DNA of 64,000 nt. Origin: Epiperipatus broadwayi. Lineage: Eukaryota > Onychophora > Udeonychophora > Euonychophora > Peripatidae. This document shows, in pieces, positions 13,144 through 25,899 of this stretch; the first letter of the stretch is position 1, and the number at the start of each line of letters is the position of its first letter. The stretch covers positions 10,082,337 to 10,146,336 of the forward strand of contig JAQFVV010012422.1 in the NCBI GenBank assembly GCA_028023455.1, written 5' to 3'. Both the position numbers and the translations under genes were made by a program. Under the pieces are notes generated by a model that was given only the letters and a program-made list of their open reading frames with translations, was not told where the DNA came from and did not search any database.

Positions 13144-13605
13144 TGTGACAGGCCAGGGTTTACCACAAGAGAGGGGGAATGCATCACATTATGGTCAGAT
13201 CTAGGGTCTTCTGGTAGGATGCCATTAATAATGTGATGAACTACCTAACCTGTAATTGTATCTACTTCTAATGGGCTAGCTCTATATTTACACATTAAAT
13301 TTAGATACAATTTGGGCTAGTTCATCCATACCTCACTCCTCCTTCAGGCTCCATTACACCTCAGTATTTAAACTCAGGGAGAAATCTGCCTTCAGATCTC
13401 TTCAGGGATGAACTTATACAGGATAGCAACTGCTGCATCTCTATATAGGTTACTGTTGATTTAATCCTTCATCCAAGCATATTTCTACACTATTATATGA
13501 GTGAGATATGTGTGTGTATATATATCCTTGGTTATTGGTTGATTAGTGAATGCATAAGTAGTTTGGATAAACGAGACCAGTTTAATATAAATAAATTTGA
13601 CAACC

Positions 13606-13611
13606 TTTATT
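13606..13611 (-). terminator. Poly(A) signal of the LTR
   Basis: AATAAA on the minus strand lies about 365 bp downstream of the TATA box at 13971-13976, a plausible R-region end. The following U5 would be about 460 bp. Confidence 0.4.
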
Positions 13612-13970
13612 AAATATCAAAACAAAGTAAAAAGAAAAATTTAAAACTCTTTAACAAGATAAGACAGAATAATTGTGTGTGTCAAGGATGGATTTTTACC
13701 ATATCAACAATTAAATATATTCACAGTTCCAAACCCTTACCCAATGGTAGAAATACATGACATGGCACTAATTATTTACAAAACAAATAAAAAAAATCAT
13801 TAAATTGATCGTGAAGCTAACTAGCTAATATACAATATTATACAGGTATATCTGTAGTAGCCTCATTGTCTAATTCAAATTAGTGATAGTCCATCTTCCC
13901 TGGGGACCCCTATCTATGTATGGTTCCCTACAGTTGACAGAAAACAACATCTGTACAAGAAGATTAGTCA

Positions 13971-13976
13971 TTTATA
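13971..13976 (-). promoter_or_regulatory. TATA box in the LTR
   Basis: On the minus strand TTGGTATAAATGAC lies about 155 bp inside the LTR from the polypurine tract. Confidence 0.4.
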
Positions 13977-14129
13977 CCAAAAAATAAACATAAATGATTA
14001 TTAGTTAACAACAAACAAATAACATGAACACTGTCCTGTAACAAGTGTATGTAATTAATATGGAATAATCTTCAAGATCTTATCTTATCCCATCTAAACT
14101 TTATTTAACAAAAAAAAATCTAACTTAAT

Positions 14130-14148
14130 GATTCCCCCCTCCTCCTCA
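14130..14148 (-). other. Polypurine tract of a minus-strand LTR retrotransposon
   Basis: On the minus strand this reads GAGGAGGAGGGGGGAAT, a purine-only run directly before the LTR. It is the plus-strand primer site expected at the 3' end of an LTR retrotransposon's internal region. Confidence 0.5.
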
Positions 14149-15800
14149 TTTTACTGCTTTCACTTATAATGAACCTCTTCCAAATTATAGACACACTTTC
14201 AAGTGTGGAAAAAAAATGAAAAATAATTTTACAAATATATAAATAACAAGAATACATAAAAAATCAGAGCTTTCATCAAATTATTTTGTTTAATGTTTAT
14301 GAGCTTGAGAACAGTGTCCTTCATGGGTACAGTCCATCTCTTTTTTGGATCACTCTCCTTGATTCACATCCAACACTTCTTGGAATTTATATGTAACATG
14401 CTTGAAATAACATTATATCCATTATTTGTATTTGTTCTTCTTCTCAATCCAGGTAGACATTTGGCATAGGAAAATTGGAGTGTTTAGGAATAAGTAGACA
14501 AAGTCATTGTGCTTCCTGGATGTAGTGGTACTTCAGTCCTACAGCACTAGTGATTTAGCCATAATACATTGAACAGCAGTTTATAACAGATTTAAATTTT
14601 CTTTATTTGTAATTTGGTATTTAACAGCGTACACACATACACACAAAAAAAATTACTTCATTTTGTTTAAGTGCTAGAAAAAATTCTATTCCTTCTCTAT
14701 TCATGTTCGAATGAGAGTACAGTTTCTTCAATACCAATTTAAAAACAGTTCACTTATTTTATTAAATTGCATGGGCTTATCATACTTCTTTTAATTCAAA
14801 CATCAGTTTTAACTTTTTATGTTTTTGCCCTAGAAAACTTATATGGATAATTCAGAGTACTGAGTCATCCATTTGCCTTTGCATTTGAACATTCGATCTC
14901 AGGTTATTGGCTTTATTTAGTTAATGCATTATTTTAAAAAATAATAAAAGATGACAGAAATAAACTGGGTTTGTGTTTATACCAAGCTTAGCTTCCTGTA
15001 TTTGGTATTGTGCCAGTCGAAACCCACCACCACCGCACGTCAAATCGGATTCAAACTCAGCTGAACCAAAACTGAATTCAAATCCAACTCAACAGCTCAG
15101 ATAGCAGAAATCGACGGCACAGTGCCATGCTCCAAGAACTAGCTCAACGGTTGGTGAGGACTAGAGACCCTTTTACTGACATGAATATCAATTAACTTTG
15201 ACTACTTTTAAATCGAATCATATGTATGTTCGGGTTGCCAACACAGACAGCGAGTATTAACATTTAAATAATTATAAAAGAATGATGAACTGAGAAACCA
15301 AGTATGTTAGAAAATATTTAATAAGAATAATTTGTTTCGTTTCCATAACACATAGAATGCATTAATTACCTCTAGTCTTTAAGAGAATTTACAAATATAA
15401 TAAGAGTGGCGGTCCTTATCATATGCCAACAATTATTACACAACATAGAATTCTATGTCTATGCCCCCAACGAGAAATATAAAGGCGGATAAAGGTATTC
15501 ATTAAGAACGGAAATGATTGTTCTAATTTTATTACGGTAGAATGTGAGATTTATTTTCACGTTCGGAAATCTATTCATGAAGAGCAAAACGTATTTTAGG
15601 GCATAACGTTAAAATTGATTTGAAACTTATTGAATTAATAATATATTTGAGGATTTGTTCGACTTTAATTTAAATCACTTCATCACGAATTACGAGCATG
15701 GAGCGGGTTTTACCGGAACAGAGATGCAACGGTACTGGCGGCTTATGAGGCAGAGAGTAAAATTGAAATATGATCGCTAGTCGATGATTGAAGTTCTATG
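14149..15800 (-). mobile_element. Probable decayed internal region of the minus-strand LTR retrotransposon
   Basis: It lies upstream of the polypurine tract in the element's orientation and is GC-richer than its surroundings, notably at 14280-14600 and 15000-15260. Translation of 14280-14600 on the minus strand gives broken coding-like pieces rich in Lys, Arg and Trp, but no pol motif I can defend. No second LTR copy is seen on the right, so the element is truncated or disrupted. Confidence 0.3.
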
Positions 15801-15849
15801 GCGGCTTGCATCTAACAAGTCTTACACCCTTTGACTAATGAATACGAAA

Positions 15850-16045
15850 GGAGGTACTTTCTTCCTTGAGAAATTTAAATAAGAGAATATGATCACCGAC
15901 CAGCCTAACGGAGCGGAAGATTGCCCTGCGTCAGCAACGTTCGATGATGATGACTTGATGGTCATCATTGAAAAATAAAACCCAGTAGAATGCTCTACAT
16001 GATGACTTGACCAATTAATTAAAGTCAAACGAGCTTTTAACAAAC
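15850..16045 (+). pseudogene. Possible mariner-type transposase fragment
   Basis: One + strand frame reads FFLEKFK-stop-ENMITDQPNG, then SATFDDDDLMVIIEK-stop-NPVECST. The layout (aromatic/Phe block, acidic Asp-Gln-Pro-x-Gly segment, DDDDLxxIIE then NP) resembles the linker between the two N-terminal helix-turn-helix motifs of mariner transposases. Three or more stops interrupt it and no catalytic DDE/D part is seen. The antisense frame is open for 73 codons but looks like a shadow. This is a weak call resting on one motif block. Confidence 0.3.
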
Positions 16046-17289
16046 TATTTGAAAGTATTTGTAAGTTATATTAATTATGCCCTAATCATCGTGCTCTTAC
16101 TGAATCTTAATACAAATAACAAAAGTTGAATTAGAATCTATTTAACCCTTTATCGGCCCTTTTGCAATAAAACATTTAACATTATATTTGAGTTAATAAA
16201 TATTAGTGGAACGAGAAAATAATATTTTAACATTTTGTGAATATATAAACCTTTGTGTATTAGATAGGAGCTGGGGACATAGGTAAAAACGGAGCTAATA
16301 ATTGATTATTAGCCAATTATAAAAATAGTAAACATGTAATATTTCTTTCGACTCGATGATTGATAGAACTTATAAATTTAGTTCTAATGGGCGAGAATTA
16401 CTATTTAAAATTAATATATTATTTGCGTGAGGCAAATAAAACAAAGGAGCTCATTGAGTCGAGAGATTATTGGCATATAATTTTAAATAAACGAACATTA
16501 ATAAAGCACACAAATATATATATTAACTGAACCGCCAAGTAAGAAGAGAAAAGTTTAAAGACTAGAGATTAAAAAATTAAGATATAGATTTACAATAGCG
16601 TAAATAAAAGGTGTTAGAAAGATTTTTACATTAGAGAATAAAGAGCTCTTAAAAAGGAGTATAAAATAAAGTTCGAACTGGCCAGAGAGTTTAGAGTTCA
16701 TGAGAAATATATTACCCTTCCGTGCTAGGTTCTTAAGTTACACCTCCAGGTTGTCAAAACGCAGGTACCACTGATTGATTACTGGAACAGCATGTTAATA
16801 GCTTTTCCTAATTTTAGCAGCATGATCGGTCCGGAAAAGATTCAGCAGCCCCATTGAAGATTTCTCGGGACTTTAGGAACCGTAGCCAGATTCCTGATGT
16901 TTTAGCCCTCTATCATGATGAAATACAATTTATACGCACAGAGTTCACTGCACTACTCGACAACAAAAGCTCTCCTTTTTTCCTGACTTTTCAGGGCTAT
17001 ATATACTGTTCACTGATCCCTCCGGCTAGCGCTCATTTTATTATCAATGTGTTTTTTTTATAATTAGTTGTTTTCAAATACATTCCCTCGATAAGGCTTT
17101 CAAACTAATTAGCTTGAATTCCTTCTCTAATTGAAAATGAATTCTTAAAATCTGAAAATGATTTAATTAGAAAAATGAATCCTTATCTTTTTCCAATTCA
17201 TAAAGCTTTACTATTGTTTTTAAGAATTTTAAAGCTTATCGAAGGAATGTAGCTTTTAATCACCGAAACTTTACAAATTATTTAAAGGT
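16046..17289. other. AT-rich stretch with a GC-richer island, unassigned
   Basis: No recognisable exon. GGGCTATATATACTG near 17001 is TATA-like. A 69-codon + strand ORF at 16854-17063 has no motif I know and lies in the GC-richer island at 16640-17050, which may be more of the same decayed LTR element. Confidence 0.4.
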
Positions 17290-17545
17290 GAAAAAAACAA
17301 GTATTCCCGATGCAATGAAACTTTCGAACAATTATATATATTTAATATTTACAAATATATATACGCACAATCCACGCAATTTAATATATATAAATTCATG
17401 AATATTTTATCATGAATTTATTTAGAGAATTGATCAATTTTAAACTAAACTAATTAATTTTGCTACGCATTTGAAATAAGTTATTCATTATGGAAATTAG
17501 CGTGGATTGAACGTATAAAGCCCCATTGCATCGGAAATTTAAGGT
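17290..17545. repeat. Short imperfect inverted repeat
   Basis: CCCGATGCAATG near 17307 pairs with CATTGCATCGG near 17525. ACAATCCACGC near 17368 pairs with GCGTGGATTGAACG near 17500. The loop centre is near 17420 and is itself AT-palindromic (ATTCATGAAT). It could be a MITE remnant. Confidence 0.45.
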
Positions 17546-17830
17546 TAGTATTAGGGTAAATAACATGAAGCTAGGATCGAACTCAGATCCGACTGCTTCA
17601 GTATACAAGCTTTTCCATTTTCTTTGGCATTGCTGTAATTGCATATTGTTGTGCATGTTATCTTGGTTGTAGTTAATAAAAAAAATAATAAAATTACATA
17701 ATAGGATTCTAATTTTATTTTTCACACTTGGTTGCTTAGTGAGTGGCTTGATATTGGGTCATCACTATGTTTACCCAGTCTCTGTCTCAATTTGTGATGT
17801 ACAATACATTGATCATTAGTCTATTGTTGG

Positions 17831-17875
17831 TACACACACACACACACACGCACACACACATATATATATATATAT
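17831..17875. repeat. (CA)n(TA)n microsatellite
   Basis: About 28 bp of CA repeats with one CG interruption, followed by TA repeats. Confidence 0.9.
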
Positions 17876-18781
17876 TTGAATGATTTCTTTACATGGGCTT
17901 TTACTTTTCATTAAGTAAGAAAAATTATTTCCTTGTGACATTTATTTAACTTGATATTTGACATGGCAAACATCCATTGTATATATATATTTAAATCAAT
18001 AAATTATTATAAGTGATGAGTTTTAAAGGTTGCTATTATATTTTATCCTATACATATACTTTGTCAAATGAGCACAATAATAGCTTGGGTAGAAAATATA
18101 AATAAATAATTTCAATAACAAAAAGCTCAAATGAAGTTTAATCATTGCAATCTTTTATTAATAATCAATAAAGTAAAACATATATAAGACTACTAGTAAT
18201 TAATAAGCAAATTTCAATATAATAAGTAACTCACAACTTTCCAAATTGAATTTTTAAGATTTACAAACTAATAGTACTGGGATGATCTGTTAAAAGCTTT
18301 AGTGTCATTTTTTACTTGCAGAAGTGAAGGGTTTCTGAGGTCTAGACCTTTTTCTTCCTCAAATTCTTTCTCATGCTCTGATTTTTTCCCAATTATTTGA
18401 GCCTTTTGATTAAGCCTAGTCAAGTTAACTAAAGAATACTGTTTTCTCTTTTTTGCACATTTTTTGTCTATCGTTGTTTGAAGTCTGTGAACATACTTAT
18501 TATGGTTTTCAAACTCACTAATAAGATTATTTTGCTATATATTTTTTACCTAGCTAATTGATTTAATGTGTTTTTTTAATTCATTAATTTCAGAAGCAAT
18601 AGTTTAAATAATTTAATGTTTTTCTGTATCTATTTTTGCTAAATTAATGATTAAATATATAATTATAACACACACACATATATTTTTAATGTCTATAAAA
18701 GAAGTTGCCTTAATTATAAATTGAAATTGTTTTTGTTATTGATATTAGTATTGTTTAGATATGGACTGCTTTCCTGTATTG

Positions 18782-18825
<44 letters not shown>

Positions 18826-18826
18826 C
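17876..18826. other. AT-rich intron DNA ending in a (CA)n(TA)n tract
   Basis: No gene recognised. From 18781 on it is a clean (CA)n(TA)n run that forms the 3' tail or target of the RTE element on its right. Confidence 0.6.
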
Positions 18827-21760
18827 ATTATCAACCATTATCAATCCACTGCAGGATGAAGGTCTCTCCAAGTTTAATCCATCTTTTCTGATCATTAGCT
18901 TCTCTTTTCCACATCACCCCTGCACACTTTCTTATTTCATCCATCCATCTCACATGTGGTCTTTTTCTGGGCCTTTTACGATCTCTTGAAATCCAGTTTA
19001 AAATTTCAATTGTTCATCTATTATCATCTCTTCTAGCAATATGTCCAGCCCAACTCCACTTCAAACTTTTATTTTTTTCAATGAGGTCAGTAACACCTGT
19101 CTGTTGTCTTACCCATACATTGTGTTTTCAATCTCTTGTTACTCCCAACATACATCTCTCCATACTTCTTTGAGTGGTCTGAAGTCTCTGTATTGCTCTT
19201 CTATTAAGTGTCCAAGTCTCAGATCCATAAGTAAGAACTGGTAAAACACATTTGTTAAAAACCTTCCTTTTCAAACACATAGGCATATTTCCTTTTAGTA
19301 TCAAGTTATTTCTACCAAAAGCACTCCAACCAAGTTTAATTCTATGATTAATTTCTTCCATTATGTTTCCATCTGTATTAATAATCTGATCAAGGTATTT
19401 GTAACTGTTAACTTCTTCTAATTCATCATAATCAATCTTTATTTTCATAATTTGAGCAAATCGATTAAACATTACTTTAGTCTTTTTAACATTTATCTTT
19501 AGTCCTACTTTCCTACTTTCATCTGATAATTCCTGCAACATATCCTGCAGCTTTGAAGCATTATTTTCAAAAACAACTACATCATCTGCGAAATCTAAAT
19601 GATTTAAATAATCTCCATTTACTTTCACTCCTTTAGTTTCCCATTTTAATCCACAAAATACTTCTTGCAGCACTGCTGTAAAAGGTTTTGGAGATATGGA
19701 GTCACCTTGTCTTACATCTTTCTCAATGTTGACTTTACCAGTATCATTATGTAATCTAATTGTTGCTGTTGCATTTTTATAAATATTCTTTAAAATATGA
19801 CAATATCCTGGATCTATACCTTGATGATCCAATGCTTTAATCACTGAAGAAATGTTTATAGAATCAAACGCCTTTTCATAATCTACAAATCCAAAACATA
19901 ATGACAACTTATATTCATTTGTTCTTTCTATAACTTCTCTCAACACCTGGATATAATCTACTGTACTAAAACCACTTTTAAATCCAGCTTGTTCTCTTGG
20001 TTGGTGGAAATCCAATGTTCTCTGTAGAGGAGTTGTAATTATCTTGGTAAAATTTTTATATAAAACTGATAAAAGGCTGATAGGTCTGTAATTTCTAGTA
20101 TCTTCTTTATCACCTTTTTTAAATATTAATATTATTACTGCATTTTTCCAATCATCTGGTTCATCTTTATCATTTAGACATTTGGTATATAACTTTGTTA
20201 AAAAAATTTCTATTTCTTCACCTGCTTCTTTTAATATATCAATTATAATTCCATCATTACCTGGAGCCTTTCCTTTCTTCATACATTTAATTGCATGTCT
20301 CACTTCTTCATTTAAAATTCTGGGCAATTTGGAAGATGTAATAGATAGAGGAGGTACTTGTTCTTTATTACTATATAATTCTTGATAAAAATCTTCTACC
20401 AATTTCATGATGTCATCTCTCTTTTTAGTAATAATTCCATCTTTTTTTCTTATTGCAGATATAAATTTCCTACCAATACCAAAATGTTGTTTTACATTCT
20501 TAAGACTTTTATTTTCTTCTACAGCTTTCCTTGCTAGTTCACAGTTATACTTTCTTATATCATTTACAACTCTTTTCCACACCATTTTACAAAATTCGAG
20601 ATATTCAATTCTTTTTAATGCATCATTTTTGTACAACTTCATATTCCTTCTTTTCTTCATAAATTCTTTAGTCTCAGTAGAAATTTTATTGGTCAATTGC
20701 TGCTTTTGTCTACTAGCTATCTTTGTTGCAGTTGTATCAGTTATTTTCATATTAATTTCATTCAAATCTGAATCATGTTCAAAATCTACTAATACTTGAA
20801 ACCGATTTGTAAGTTCTAATTTAAATTCATTAGAATGTTTCTGAAGATTAGGAATATTAACTGTAAATATTGTTTTTCTTAATAATTTTTGTCTCTCTAG
20901 TTTCATATTAACACATATCTTACATCTTACTAATTGATGATCACTTCCTGTGTTAAATTTATTAAGAACATTACAATCTTGAAATGTGTATTTCCTATTA
21001 GTCAAAATATAATCCAATTCTGCTGTACCTTCATTTGGATGCTTCCATGTCCATTTCCTTTTAACATTTTTCTCAAAAAAAGAATTCATAATATAAAGTT
21101 TTTATTTTTCTGCAAACTCCACAAGTCTATGTCCTCTCTCATTTCTATTACCATAATCAAAATTACCTCCAGCACTTTCATCTTTCATTTGTTTACCAAT
21201 TCTAGCATTAAAGTCTCCCATAACAATTTTAAAATGTTGTTTACTCTGATCAAAAGCCTTTTGTACATCCATATAAAAATCTTCTACTACTTCATCACTA
21301 TGATAACTTGTTGGAGCATAAACCTGAATTATTTGCATTTGGTATCTGCTATTAAGTTGTATAACTAATCTTGCCACTCTGTCTGATACACCATCAATCT
21401 CCACAATATTGTTCTTCCACTTTTTATTTATAATAAATCCTATTCCACTTGTATTTCCAATATTTGTGCCTTTATAATAGAGTATATGTCCACTTTTTAA
21501 ATCAATTGTCTCTTCACTTTTTCTTCTAACTTCACAAAGTCCAATAATGTCCCATTTAATATAAGAGAGTTCTTCTAATTCTTGCAATCTTCCTTCACTT
21601 GAAAGTGATCTGCAGTTGTAAGTACCTAAATAAAAAGTCATCATCAAATGGCAGCCTGGGTCTGCAATCAGGAGATTCTTAGCACCCTCCACCTTTGGCC
21701 ACCAACCGCTGCCTTGGTTGATGACTTTACAGCCTCCTGGGAATAAGGACTATGCTTTAT
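18827..21760 (-). mobile_element. RTE-clade non-LTR retrotransposon, nearly full length
   Basis: It contains a single minus-strand frame with apurinic-type endonuclease followed by reverse transcriptase and a typical RTE C-terminal domain. The 3' end is very short: the terminal stop at 18831 sits inside the tail TTGATAATGATATAT, which runs into (TA)n(CA)n. A short 3' end with simple-repeat tail is characteristic of RTE elements. The 5' end is uncertain; the coding frame opens near 21692 and continues a little upstream. It lies antisense inside the laminin intron. Confidence 0.85.
18831..21692 (-). pseudogene. RTE endonuclease/reverse transcriptase ORF with three in-frame stops
   Basis: 2862 bp, or 954 codons in one frame with no frameshift, interrupted by TAA at 21102-21104, TGA at 19128-19130 and TGA at 19014-19016. 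Endonuclease motifs come in order: GTYNCRSL, GLCEVRRK, QVYAPTS, VMGDFNARIG (within residues 1-196) and GSDHQLVRCK. Reverse transcriptase motifs follow: APGNDGI, NYRPISLLS, AGFKSGFSTVDYIQ, FVDYEKAFDSI, VRQGDSISPKPFTAVL and the catalytic box FADDVVVF. The C-terminal part, after the second stop, has VRQQTGVTD, WAGHIARRDDNR and RPRKRPHVRWMDEI, as in RTE/BovB-type proteins. The stop at 19014 sits where the family has Trp. The element copies its own RNA by target-primed reverse transcription. It is decayed but young enough to keep its frame. Confidence 0.9.
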
Positions 21761-24700
21761 TTTTGTCTGTCATAATTGTATATATGTATTGGAAAAATAT
21801 TTATCATTTACACAAACATTCATTCTGCCTTATCAGGCACTGAGAAGAAAAACCATGGTGTTTCTTGATCTTAAACTCAGAGGTAAAAAGACAATAAACT
21901 CACCATACTGGCTAATGCATGTTGGTGTGCAGCACATCCATGTTCGTATACTATATGAATAATCACATAGTAATAACAGCTGCAATGACAAGAACGTATG
22001 GAGTGGACATTAGGAATTTGCCCTTCTCGGTTCCTTTAAGGATTCCATACATATATATATATATTTTAACCTTGCCATTTGCACATTCACTTCCAGGCAA
22101 TATAATATTAAATAAAAATGGGTTAGCTCAGTTACCGATTACTTTTGGTTAAATGCAAATAATTAATAAATAAAATATTCTGCATTAATATTAAATGTTT
22201 CACTAGCTCAAATTCAAAATAAAAATAAGATTCAGTTTATAAAATAAATTAAATAAGTATTTAATTATATCATGAGACTTAAAAGTGAAAATACAGGTGA
22301 CAAGAAAGATTACATTGAGCCAATATCCCACAGGATACTATCTCAATGGCATAAGAACACTATCCCCCCTTGATACTATCTCAAATAAATAAACTTATAG
22401 CATTCTTATGACTTTAATAAATCCTACTCATTAAGATTAAACTAATAATTAAATCTTAATCTTTTATTTACTATAATTTAACTCAATAAAATCTCAGGTT
22501 CATAAAACTATTCTGAGTTAATTAAAATTACTGTAGTAAAACATGAGAAGGGAATTTTATGTCATACTCTACTACACTTAACCTAATAATAACAAATAAT
22601 AATAATATTCTTCATTGTATAAACTAATTCTGTATATCTCTTTCTTTACTATAATTTTATTACCATAATAAAATACTATAATATAATCTTTTATTTCCAT
22701 ATAATAATGTAAGAAAAATGTGGTAGCATTTATAATCTGACAAATAAAGGTGTGTGGCAATGGATAGCATATAATTCAATGTACCATTATGATAACTAAT
22801 TTATGACCATAAGATAATGTAAAAATATGATTTCTTAAATAAATAAATTCCAAGAAAAATATTCAAATTCTTAAAATAATTCTTTATTTATCTCTGTACA
22901 AAATTATATGTTTGTTTCTATTATGCTGTGAGTATCATGCATTTGAATGGAAAAGAAACAGTCCTAACACACAAATTTTTGAAAAACAAATTTTAACAAA
23001 GTTTTATTATAACAATAAAATAAAATAAACAATTTATTTACAGTATTTACATTGGATATCCTCAATCTGCACTGTTATACATTTTTATTAACTAGTTATT
23101 AAAACAATCAAGAATTTATTTAAGTCTTCATTCTGACTTAAACTAATAATAATAAAACAATACAATCTTATTGATCCTTTTATGATCAATTTTATGATAA
23201 AATTACATTTTTATTATACTAATTTTAATATATCGTATCTTGAAATATTATTTCACTATGCTTCCTTTTAAAACATCCATTGAAACATAGTATGGAAAAA
23301 CAAAATAATAATACTAATCGAGAGTATGGACCTTTTTAAAAAATAAACAATTTCATTTTGCGATGTTAAAAGATATCATATCAAAATATCTACTGATAAT
23401 TTATGATTAGATTGTGTGGATATCATTGTTCACTGCACTAGGATTATAAAATATAATACATCCCACTTAATGTTACTATAATACTATACAGTTGTAATCA
23501 CTGATATATTCCCTATTACTTAATAAATATAAAATTGTACCTATGCTTGTTGTTTATATCATTTTACTTTATAACATTGTATTTTAAAAATATGCAGTAC
23601 TCATTTTAAAATGAAATAAAATATTTAAAAAAATATTTAATATTTCAAAAGCAACTTTGCTTTACATATTTTATTCCTACAGTTTATTTTATTTTCCAAA
23701 TATAAAATCTAAACATATTTTATGATTCTTTTTCTTTTGGATCTGTTGGATTTTCAATTCCAATTTGCACAAACTATACTTCTTACAAGTAAATGAACTT
23801 ATTTCATTCAAACGATAGCATATCTTAAACTCTAAATTATCTATTATTTCTTTTACAATATACCATACTGTATGATGTAGTTACATTGGACATCTAGATA
23901 GTGAATAGATGAGTAGGCAAGGGAAGCAAAACCAGAGTATAACTCATAGCACATATCATAGAAAAATACCATGGCACAGTGTATCTATAAGAAATAGAGG
24001 CATGACCTATTCTGTCTAATGTCCTCCAATACTATCAATGATGTTAAAGCTATTTCTTCAGCTTTATTAAAACATCAATACTTAAAGAAAAATAGACACT
24101 GTCCAAAATAAATATATCAGTCACAGGGCATTGTTAACTGTACTGTATATCCACTAAGATTATAAAATACTATTTGTATTCCCTTATTACATCCTACCAT
24201 AACATTATCTCTTGGGTTCATGTTCATAATACTACAGCCAAGTCACTACCTTATCATCATTTCCTGAAAGATTTATCAAATCTTACATCGACAAAAAAAA
24301 CTAACTTGCATATTCAAAATAATAAACAAAATTCAATTATAATTAGAGCGATCTTACTAATCCACAAGAAAAGTTTGCTTTACTTTCTTATTCTATATTC
24401 TAAACACATACAAACTTGTCATATGAATCCTTGGAACATCCAATAATATGAAAGTTTTTTAAAAGAATCACATAAATATTTATTATCATGTTGTGTTATA
24501 TTACTAGTATAAAATTATAGTATGCATATTCCCAAAATAAATCCTAATCTCATAATTTTAGAGTGTTGTACAAATGTGTTTGCATATAATTTAACATTTA
24601 TACTTTCATACATTATAATTCATAGGTAATCTGCAAAAAAGAAAAACAAAAATATACATCATAAAAATATATCAATATTCATTAACTATTACCAAGTGAT

Positions 24701-24890
24701 ATTGACTTGTTATCACCTTTGCAGTCTTCGGTTTTCTATCAATTAAATACAACATAGCATACATGAAAATACAATCCATACTTTTACTTAAATGTTCTTA
24801 TTTAAATTATTAAATTATTCTTCTATATGACTATAATATTATCAATAAATTAATATTCATGTTCCTACTCTTATAAAAATATATATTACA
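21761..24890. other. AT-rich intron DNA with no recognised gene
   Basis: It includes a short direct repeat of GATACTATCTCAA at about 22336 and 22373 and a short (TA)n near 22051. Predicted ORFs are short, low-complexity and unsupported. Confidence 0.6.
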
Positions 24891-25899
24891 TTTTAAAAAA
24901 ATGAGTTAAAACTATATTTATTTAATCTTCAGCTATGCTTTTTATAAGTTCAAACATTTCTATTTTCTTTCTCGAAAGTTTTTTTTTTAAATGTTCTCTT
25001 CAAGAGTTGTTTTGAAACTCCCCCATTGCTAATAATGATGAACAAGACAAAATTGTTTCTAGCAATGGTGGGCAAAGTTTATAAAATGAATAATAAAAAA
25101 AAATACGTCTTTTAAAATCTTGAAAAATTAAATAAAATAATCACCAATCCATCCTGGAATAGTTTATAAAATAATAGTTTATGTTTCTATTGTCCAGAAT
25201 AATGATTATTCAAATCATAATAAAATCATAACAGTTAAAAATAATCCTTTGAAGTTACTATCCTAGAATATTCTATGTCAGCCTGGTGATGCATTATTTC
25301 CTTTTGCTTAGCTTGAATTATCTGGATAAACTTTTGCACAATATAAAATATTCCTATAATTCCATATTTCAATTTACTCATATATTCTTTTCCTTTGTAG
25401 GTTTCTTCTATATGAAAATTTATTGCTATTTATTACTTATTTTCACCGGTTTTCTTATTATCTTAAAATTCAGTTTTTTTAAAATAATTTTATATGCATA
25501 TAACCCTATATTCCTCATGTTTTAATAACATATGCTTTCGTAAATATTTTCCATCATTCTTTACTTAAGATAATTTCTTGAAAAATATTTATAATGTTTT
25601 CCTTCAAAAAGGATAAAAACATTTATTTCAATATCATTGTTTCCATAAATTATTATATAATATACTTGTCATGTTATGCATTAATCATGGACGAGCTTAT
25701 CTTGCTGTTATATAAAATAATACGTAATTTACTTTTAGTTGGCAAATAGCTTTTCTATTAAGCTTCTTTTACAATGTCCATAAAAATAATTTATGAATTG
25801 GACTAGTCTTCTGTGTTAATATTATTAATATAATATTCATTGTTATTATATTTATCTTTAAAATTTCCACTAAATATGTTTTACTTATCGGCATTTTCA
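24891..25899 (-). other. AT-rich DNA that may be the 3' part of a diverged LTR
   Basis: It lies inside the expected length of the LTR whose 5' end is at 27166, by comparison with palindrome 1. Matches to the inner part of palindrome 1 are too weak by eye to claim. No gene is visible. Confidence 0.3.

Larger units (their letters stand above)
13144..14129 (-). mobile_element. LTR of a retrotransposon (minus strand)
   Basis: On the minus strand this reads as a standard LTR. A polypurine tract lies just upstream (14130-14148), then a U3 with TATAAA at 13971-13976, a poly(A) signal AATAAA at 13606-13611, and an end ...GGCCTGTCACA at 13144 next to (TA)n. The exact 5' border just inside the polypurine tract is unclear because no TG follows immediately. 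The part after AATAAA resembles the matching part of the unit at 56758-59858, including the CTCG...ATCC and ACC..GG blocks, suggesting related LTR families. Confidence 0.55.

Noticed and set aside
20182-21368. Plus-strand ORFs inside the RTE element
   Set aside because: They are antisense shadows of the endonuclease/reverse transcriptase frame.
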